Assembly (NCBI GenBank): GCA_009783115.1
Contig: WRHT01000099.1
Span: 1 to 5,841 of the forward strand
Direction of reading: 5' to 3'
Source: Desulfovibrionaceae bacterium
Lineage (GTDB): Bacteria; Desulfobacterota; Desulfovibrionia; Desulfovibrionales; Desulfovibrionaceae
Length of the DNA stretch: 5,841 nucleotides
The notes beneath the pieces were generated by a model. That model had not been told where the DNA came from, did no database searches, and was given only the letters and a program-made list of their open reading frames with translations. Position numbers and translations under genes: made by a program. Positions 1 through 4,285 of the stretch are shown here, in pieces. The stretch's first letter is position 1, and each line of letters opens with the position of its first letter.

Positions 1-7
1 GGATGGC

Positions 8-2266
8 ATGTCGTCGCTCATTGTGAAAAAAGAAGCGCTTATTCCCGGACGCACCAGCCGTTTACTGGTGCATGCCCCGCAGATCGCCAGGGCCGCCAGG
101 CCCGGCAGCTTTGTTATTTTGCGCGCCAGCCCGGAAGGCGAGCGCATTCCGCTGACCATAGCCGACAAGGATGCGGAAGCCGGAACCATCACCATCGTCT
201 ATCTGGTGTTGGGCAAAACCACCGCCGTTCTTGAAAGCCTCAAGGAGGGCGATGTCCTGCAGGATCTTTGCGGGCCTTTGGGCAATCCCACCCGCATTGA
301 GGCGGGTGGAGGCACGGTTATCTGCGCGGGCGGCGGCACCGGCATCGCGGCCATGCACCATATCGCCAAAGGGCACCATGAGGCGGGCAACCATGTGGTA
401 GCGGCTATCGGCGCCCGTAGCCGGGATCTCTTGCTCTACCACGAGGAATTGCGCGCCTTTTGCCCGGAGGTGCTGGTATCCACCGATGACGGAAGCTTGG
501 GGCGCCGGGGGATAGTGACGGATCTGCTGGTGGATCGCCTGCGGGTGGACAAGAGCGTCAAGGAAGTGGTGGCCGTTGGGCCGGTGCCGATGATGGAGGC
601 CGTGGTCAAGGCGGCCGCGCCTTTTGGCGTGCCGGTCACCGTCAGCCTGAATTCCATAATGGTGGACGGCATAGGTATGTGCGGCGCCTGCCGTGCGACC
701 GTGGACGGGCAGGTGAAGTTCACCTGTGTGGACGGCCCGGAATTTGACGGGAGCAAGGTGGATTTCGCCGAACTTGGCCGGCGTCTTGCCGCATTCAAAG
801 ATCAGGAGCGCCATTCCCATGGCCTTTATTGCGAATGTATGGGGGAGGTCCCCAAGGAAAGCACGGGGAAAAAAGGCCTTGCCCCCAGGATCTCCATGCC
901 CTGCCAGCCGCCAGGGGAACGGGTGCTGAATTTTCGGGAAGTAGCCTTGGGGTATAGCCCGGAACAGGCCAGGCAGGAAGCCGGGCGCTGCCTGCAATGT
1001 AAAAGGCCTCTTTGCCGCGGCGGTTGCCCCGTGGATGTGGATATCCCCGGATTTATCAGGGCCATTGCGGAGGGCGATCCGGATCAGGCCTACGCGATCC
1101 TCTCCAGCACCAACAGTCTGCCGGCGGTCTGCGGCCGGGTCTGCCCCCAGGAAATCCAGTGCGAGGGCAAATGTATCCTGACGGCCAAGGGCCGGCCAAT
1201 AGCCATTGGCGCCCTGGAACGTTTCGCGGCCGACCGGCGTTTGGCTTCAGGCGCGCCACGGGTTGAAGCGTTATCCAAGGAAGCCGCTTCCGGGCCGCGG
1301 GTGGCCTGTATCGGTTCCGGTCCGGCCTCGCTGACTGCGGCCGGGTACCTGGCTTCAAGGGGGGCCGAGGTCACGGTATTCGAGGCGCTGCACGCCCTGG
1401 GCGGGGTATTGTCTTACGGCATCCCGGAATTCCGGCTGCCCAAAACCGGGGTGGTGGAGGCGGAAATATCCTCCCTGACCGGCCTGGGGGTCAATTTCAT
1501 AACCAATGCCGTCGGCGGAAAGAGTTTTACCATCCAGGAACTCCTGGACCAGGGGTTCGTGGCCGTATTCATTGGCGTGGGAGCCGGACTGCCGCAATTT
1601 TTGAACATTCCAGGGGAAAATCTCATAGGCGTGTTCTCGGCCAATGAGTACCTGACCCGCGTAAACCTCGGCCGGGCCTATGATTTTCCTAAGCATGACA
1701 CCCCCAGTTATCCTGGGCGCAAGGTGACGGTTTACGGCGGGGGCAATGTGGCGATGGATGCCGCCAGGACCGCCGTGCGCATGGGAGCGGAATCCGTGCA
1801 TATAGTATATCGCCGCACCATGAAAGAACTGCCGGCCCGCCTGGAAGAGGTGCATCACGCCCAGGAGGAGGGGGTGCGTTTTGAACTTCTTTCCGCGCCG
1901 TTGCGTTTTATGGAGGACGCGGAAGGGCGTCTGGCGGCGGTGGAGGTGCAGCGAATGGAGCTGGGCGAAGCGGATGCCTCAGGACGGCGGGTGCCAAGGC
2001 CCATTCCCGGTTCAGTTTTCACCCTGCCCACGGATCTCGCGGTCATTGCCGTAGGCACCAGCGCCAACCCCATCCTTCTGCGCGGCACGCCCGGCCTGGC
2101 GCTCAATAAGTGGGGTTACATCGATGCGGATGCCAACGGCGAAACTTCCATTCCCAACGTCTTTGCCGGCGGGGATATCGTGTCCGGCGCGGCCACGGTC
2201 ATTCTGGCTATGGGGGCGGGCCGCGCGGCGGCCAAGGAAATAGCCCGCAGACTGGGACTGGGCTGA
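8..2266 (+). CDS. nfnAB: Fused NfnAB-type ferredoxin:NADP+ oxidoreductase (PyrK-like + GltD-like)
   Basis: Cytoplasmic flavoprotein of 752 residues joining two proteins that are separate in Thermotoga NfnAB. Residues 1-270 are the NfnA/PyrK-like half: a flavin-binding barrel with RIPLTIAD at 46-53, an NAD-binding part starting at ICAGGGTG, and a [2Fe-2S] site with C225, C228 and C240. D220 sits where PyrK has its first cysteine; I recall an Asp ligand in NfnA. Residues 295-752 resemble NfnB and the glutamate synthase small subunit: two [4Fe-4S] motifs (C328, C331, C336, C340 and C375, C379, C385, C389), an FAD fold at IGSGPAS (435-441), an NADPH fold at YGGGNVAMDAA (576-586), and the C-terminal FAD motif GGDIVSGAAT. 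Characterised relatives couple NADH and reduced ferredoxin to NADP+ reduction. Annotation pipelines often call such fusions dihydroorotate dehydrogenase/glutamate synthase. The start follows a GGATGG ribosome-binding-like run and matches the family N-terminus. Domain calls are firm; the exact donors and acceptors are inferred. Confidence 0.92.
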   Translation: MSSLIVKKEALIPGRTSRLLVHAPQIARAARPGSFVILRASPEGERIPLTIADKDAEAGTITIVYLVLGKTTAVLESLKEGDVLQDLCGPLGNPTRIEAGGGTVICAGGGTGIAAMHHIAKGHHEAGNHVVAAIGARSRDLLLYHEELRAFCPEVLVSTDDGSLGRRGIVTDLLVDRLRVDKSVKEVVAVGPVPMMEAVVKAAAPFGVPVTVSLNSIMVDGIGMCGACRATVDGQVKFTCVDGPEFDGSKVDFAELGRRLAAFKDQERHSHGLYCECMGEVPKESTGKKGLAPRISMPCQPPGERVLNFREVALGYSPEQARQEAGRCLQCKRPLCRGGCPVDVDIPGFIRAIAEGDPDQAYAILSSTNSLPAVCGRVCPQEIQCEGKCILTAKGRPIAIGALERFAADRRLASGAPRVEALSKEAASGPRVACIGSGPASLTAAGYLASRGAEVTVFEALHALGGVLSYGIPEFRLPKTGVVEAEISSLTGLGVNFITNAVGGKSFTIQELLDQGFVAVFIGVGAGLPQFLNIPGENLIGVFSANEYLTRVNLGRAYDFPKHDTPSYPGRKVTVYGGGNVAMDAARTAVRMGAESVHIVYRRTMKELPARLEEVHHAQEEGVRFELLSAPLRFMEDAEGRLAAVEVQRMELGEADASGRRVPRPIPGSVFTLPTDLAVIAVGTSANPILLRGTPGLALNKWGYIDADANGETSIPNVFAGGDIVSGAATVILAMGAGRAAAKEIARRLGLG

Positions 2267-2273
2267 AACCGCC

Positions 2274-2327
2274 TTATTTAGCCATCCATTTCTTGCGTTC
2301 ATCCGGGTCCATGCGTTCAATGGCACT
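2274..2327 (-). pseudogene. Possible 3' tail of a lost minus-strand gene
   Basis: Read on the minus strand, this stretch ends a frame with SAIERMDPDERKKWMAK and a TAA stop, seven bases from the stop of the convergent NfnAB gene. The charged, helix-like tail reads like a genuine protein C-terminus. The same frame upstream (toward 2371) turns into arginine-rich, low-quality sequence, and no start is convincing. My reading is that a convergent gene lost its 5' part when the cas region was inserted or rearranged. The family is not recognised, and a chance frame is possible. Confidence 0.3.
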
Positions 2328-2400
2328 TGAGCGCGGCCTTCGGCGAACGGCGGCATGGTGTGTCTTGCCACAAGCTGAATATAAGTGATAGCGATGAGTT

Positions 2401-2630
2401 ATGCGCTACTTCGCCCATAGTCTTCCAAACCATCCACAAGACGCATGGCAGCCCTTACACCAGCATCTTGAGGCCACAGCGCGCAAGGCCTCTGAGTTCG
2501 CGGCAGCTTTCAACAGCGGCGAGTGGGCGTCTCTATGCGGTCTGCTGCACGACTCGGCAAGTATTCCCTGGCGTTCCAGAAACGCCTGGAAGGCGGCAAA
2601 CGTGTGGATCACTCCCTGGCAGGCGCTCTG
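2401..2630 (+). pseudogene. cas3: cas3 remnant (type I-C), HD-domain start, frameshifted
   Basis: The ATG at 2401 opens a frame beginning MRYFAHSLP that matches the N-terminus of type I-C Cas3, the HD nuclease-helicase that degrades DNA selected by Cascade. H22 and the HD pair H50-D51 are visible. Directly after D51 (codon 2551-2553) the frame breaks. From 2556 the +2 frame continues with [20 protein letters not shown], the expected next part of the HD domain. Restoring one base (GACCTCGGC instead of GACTCGGC) would rebuild HDLGKYS, so a single-base deletion is the simplest explanation. About 75 codons of a gene that is normally over 700 codons survive; the helicase is absent. At roughly 2619-2633 the sequence passes into cas7. 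A stop codon lies just upstream in frame, so 2401 is probably the original start; GATGAG before it is a weak ribosome-binding site. Confidence 0.85.
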
Positions 2631-3071
2631 GAAACCGGACACGGCATCGTCACCGACGTGTGCCTTAAGCGCAAGGTGCGCAATTTTGTGGACCTGACCA
2701 GGGCGGGCGGAGAAGGCTACAATATCTATGTGCGGGAAAAGGCTATCCTGAACCAGCAGCATGAACGCGCCTATAAGGCCATAGGACTTGATTCCGCCAA
2801 GGCCAAGTCTGACGATATTGAAAAAGCCCGCGCCTGGATGTGCCAAAATTTTTATGATGTTCGTACGTTTGGCGCGGTTATGAGCACCGGCGTCAACTGC
2901 GGCCAGGTGCGCGGCCCGGTGCAGATCGCTTTTGCAAAAAGCCGGGATCCCGTGGTTCCTCGTGAAATAACCGTCACCCGCATGGCTGTCACCACGGAAA
3001 AAGAAGCCGAAGCGCAAAAAGGCGGCAACCGCACCATGGGATCCAAATTCATTATCCCTTACGCCCTGTAT
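2631..3071 (+). pseudogene. cas7: cas7 (csd2) internal remnant, type I-C, fused behind cas3
   Basis: About 146 codons clearly match the type I-C Cas7/Csd2 backbone protein that coats the crRNA in Cascade: [33 protein letters not shown], then [14 protein letters not shown] and [13 protein letters not shown] blocks, and TRMAVTTE plus NRTMG near the end. The usual N-terminus (FDVENGNPNGDPD region) is absent and replaced in frame by the cas3 piece. The usual C-terminal 100 or so residues are also gone. After PYALY (Tyr codon 3069-3071) the sequence switches to the cas1 tail, and the chimeric frame runs out at TGA 3099-3101. The resulting open frame, 2523-3101, would encode a 192-residue cas3-cas7 chimera if translated. 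It has no plausible start signal, so I treat it as dead. Identification of the cas7 portion is firm. Confidence 0.9.
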
Positions 3072-3073
3072 GG

Positions 3074-3109
3074 GATCTGGATGCTTATCCGCCTTTTGTG
3101 ATCAGGTGA
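3074..3109 (+). pseudogene. cas1: cas1 C-terminal scar (last 11 codons)
   Basis: In the frame one base off the cas7 remnant, 3074-3109 reads [11 protein letters not shown] followed by TGA. This resembles the C-terminal tail of type I-C Cas1, the integrase of spacer acquisition, which commonly ends in a [13 protein letters not shown] run. It sits four bases before the cas2 start, exactly where cas1 should end in a type I-C operon. The join with cas7 at about 3071-3074 is out of frame. Length is the weak point: eleven residues alone prove little, but position, frame, stop and the following cas2 agree. Confidence 0.65.
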
Positions 3110-3113
3110 ACTT

Positions 3114-3299
3114 ATGATGGTCTTGGTCAGTTACGATGTTAATACACAGGATGCCGAAGGCCGTAAACGTCTGCGACGTATAGCGCGGGAATGCGAAAAC
3201 TGGGGGCAGCGGGTACAGTTTTCAGTATTTGAATGTTTGTTGGATCCGGCCCAGTGGGCGGCCTTGACAAGAATTATTATCCAAATATATCTATCTTAG
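3114..3299 (+). pseudogene. cas2: Truncated cas2, type I-C
   Basis: The frame starts MMVLVSYDVNTQDAEGRKRL and continues through RRIARECENWGQRVQ, SVFECLLDPAQWAALT, a close match to type I-C Cas2, the structural partner of Cas1 in spacer integration. The catalytic-type Asp of the YDV motif (D8) is present. The match ends at about residue 52-53 (3269-3272); the remaining residues IIIQIYLS before TAG 3297-3299 are foreign. Full-length Cas2 is about 95 residues, so the last third to half of the fold, including the final strand needed for dimer and Cas1 contact, is missing. The start lies just after the cas1 stop, as in intact operons. A 61-residue product could be made but should not function. Confidence 0.88.
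3264..3291 (+). promoter_or_regulatory. Candidate sigma-70 promoter spanning the cas2 break
   Basis: TTGACA at 3264-3269 is a perfect -35 box. After 16 bases, TATATC at 3286-3291 matches four of six -10 positions, within an AT-rich run unlike the surrounding cas DNA. The -35 box lies inside the last surviving cas2 codons, and the -10 box lies in the sequence beyond the break. The promoter may therefore have arisen at the junction. It would start RNA at about 3298, inside the palindrome, and is the only evident promoter before the NYN gene. Confidence 0.4.
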
Positions 3300-3313
3300 C
3301 GATGTCGCTAAGA
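3294..3313. promoter_or_regulatory. 20-base palindrome, possible operator
   Basis: TCTTAGCGA-TG-TCGCTAAGA is a perfect inverted repeat with 9-base arms and a 2-base centre. With the candidate promoter just upstream it would cover the transcription start, a typical repressor operator position. The arms could also form a short hairpin in RNA, but the 2-base centre makes DNA recognition by a dimer the more natural reading. The cognate regulator is not visible in the window. Confidence 0.45.
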
Positions 3314-3400
3314 GTGGCATCGTAAAAATCATCCCTCAGATTGTCGGCCTTATAGGCAGCGGGTCTGAGCCCCCCCGGCGTCCGCGCCGGGGGTTTTTTT
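3298..3400 (+). ncRNA. Possible short structured leader or small RNA before the NYN gene
   Basis: If the promoter at 3264-3291 is used, the transcript would be about 100 bases and would end at the strong terminator. Within it, CTCAGA (3335-3340) pairs with TCTGAG (3364-3369), enclosing a smaller GCCT-TAT-AGGC hairpin (3347-3357). No known RNA family is recognised. The same bases also read open in both directions: plus strand 3268-3402 and minus strand ending near 3275. A decayed coding end is therefore the main alternative. The RNA itself is inferred from signals, not shown. Confidence 0.25.
3372..3400 (+). terminator. Strong intrinsic terminator
   Basis: CCCCCGGCG (3372-3380) pairs perfectly with CGCCGGGGG (3385-3393) around a TCCG loop: a nine-base all-GC stem followed by seven T residues (3394-3400). 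It faces the plus strand and ends 9 bases before the ATG of the NYN gene. It would end any transcript from the cas side or from the candidate promoter, so NYN expression needs read-through, relief of termination, or a start within the few bases after it. Confidence 0.93.
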
Positions 3401-3409
3401 AGGCCGGGT

Positions 3410-4009
3410 ATGAACACCGCATTTCTTATTGACGGCTTTAATTTCTACCACTCCCTCAAAGGGCTACACCGGCAGCTCCGGTGGTTTGATTATGATGGGT
3501 ACTGCCGTCATTTTATGCGCTCCACCGATACGCTCCAGGCCATAACCTATTTTACAGCCCTTGCTTACTGGTTGCCGGATAAATCCAAGCGCCACGCTGT
3601 TTTTATTGAAGCCTGTGAAACCAAGGGCATTTATGTCGTCCGTGGAAAATTCAAAGAAAAAAAGTCGTCATGCCCCCATTGTGGCCAGACCATTTTTCGC
3701 CATGAAGAAAAAGCGACTGATGTAAATATAGCCCTTCATGCTTATCGGTTGGCGACACATGGTATGGAGCAAATTATTTTTGTGAGCGGAGATACAGATT
3801 TAATCCCTGCGGTCAGGATGATAAAGCAGGACTTTCAATCTGTCAGGGTTGGGGTGGTATTTCCATACCAAAGATATACCAAAGAATTTGCCCAGGTGGC
3901 CGATTTTTCTCATAAAACCTCCGCACAAACGCTTCAACGGTTCATTTTGCCAACAACAATAACTAAACCTAGTGGCAAGACTATTACCTGCCCTACAGAT
4001 TGGCTGTAA
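3410..4009 (+). CDS. NYN-domain (LabA/DUF88-like, PIN-fold) putative ribonuclease
   Basis: Intact 199-residue protein of the NYN family, PIN-like metal-dependent nucleases thought to act on RNA. The first strand with the motif FLIDGFNFYHS carries D8 and N11. A second acidic site is D104 in ATDVNIALHAY, and VSGDTDLIPAV supplies D128 and D130, completing the acidic centre expected of an active enzyme. C88-P-H-C91 forms a CxxC knuckle before the second acidic block, with H98 nearby, a common insert in this family. No signal peptide or membrane segment is seen. The start is supported by the family N-terminus; AGG at 3401-3403 is a minimal ribosome-binding site six bases upstream, lying immediately after the terminator T-run. 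The C-terminus (SGKTITCPTDWL) looks natural. The gene is visibly less GC-rich than the first gene and stands alone between cas and phage debris, suggesting transfer. Its target is unknown; relatives occur in phages and defence islands. Confidence 0.85.
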   Translation: MNTAFLIDGFNFYHSLKGLHRQLRWFDYDGYCRHFMRSTDTLQAITYFTALAYWLPDKSKRHAVFIEACETKGIYVVRGKFKEKKSSCPHCGQTIFRHEEKATDVNIALHAYRLATHGMEQIIFVSGDTDLIPAVRMIKQDFQSVRVGVVFPYQRYTKEFAQVADFSHKTSAQTLQRFILPTTITKPSGKTITCPTDWL

Positions 4010-4048
4010 ATTTTAAGAGCCGAACCGAACCCCGGCTACGTTCATTTT

Positions 4049-4232
4049 TTACAATCCCGGCTTTTCCGGCCAGACCACATCATCTGGAAAACCTTCCTGC
4101 TCCGGCACCTCGCGCAACGCTTGGCGGTAATGGGAACGAGGAGCCAAAAGGCCCTCCGGCACGGTACTCAAGCTGCTCAGCCTCCTGGATCGGAAGGGAT
4201 TGGAATCCGTCATGTAGGGTGATGGCGATTAC
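4049..4232 (-). pseudogene. Phage tail-assembly-chaperone-like C-terminal remnant
   Basis: On the minus strand a frame ending at TAA 4049-4051 reads APRSHYRQALREVPEQEG then FPDDVVWPEKPGL. I recognise this as the typical C-terminal tail (YRQALRDVPEQEGFP...WPE) of tail-fibre assembly chaperone-like proteins in Desulfovibrio and other proteobacterial prophages. In this frame an ATG at 4213 would give a 54-residue ORF, but its N-terminal part is serine/arginine-rich and unconvincing. An overlapping frame upstream reads GFQSLPIQEAEQLEYRA, which is more protein-like and would join the tail if a frameshift occurred near 4150-4165. That frame is open from about 4232. I therefore see a 5'-truncated, probably frameshifted gene. 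No tail fibre or other phage gene lies beside it. A plus-strand frame over the same bases is its shadow. Confidence 0.55.
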
Positions 4233-4285
4233 TCATTTTAATATATAATCTAATATAGAACTGAGGCCTTGGCCAATTTGAACTA

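Noticed and set aside
62..997. Long minus-strand open frame (311 codons) opposite the NfnAB gene
   Set aside because: Its translation is rich in His, Gly, Ala and Pro with no recognisable domain, and it lies wholly under a gene with clear motifs; it is a GC-rich shadow.
2769..2780. GCCTATAAGGCC in cas7 recurs as its reverse complement at 3346-3357
   Set aside because: A short match that is itself nearly palindromic; it encodes AYKA in cas7 and is likely chance, not a recombination site.
2406..3017. Minus-strand open frame of 203 codons across the cas remnants
   Set aside because: The plus strand clearly carries Cas3 and Cas7 sequence; the minus frame is an antisense shadow without known motifs.
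3273..3409. CRISPR repeats or array after cas2
   Set aside because: Type I-C arrays normally follow cas2, but no direct repeat of about 32 bases recurs here or elsewhere in the window; the GC-rich inverted repeat is an intrinsic terminator.
4000..4248. Plus-strand 82-codon frame after the NYN gene
   Set aside because: Composition is low quality and it is antisense to the phage-like C-terminus; no ribosome-binding site is evident.
4261..4274. GGCCTTGGCC as a terminator for the kinase gene
   Set aside because: Only four pairs per arm with a two-base loop and no adjacent T-run in either direction.
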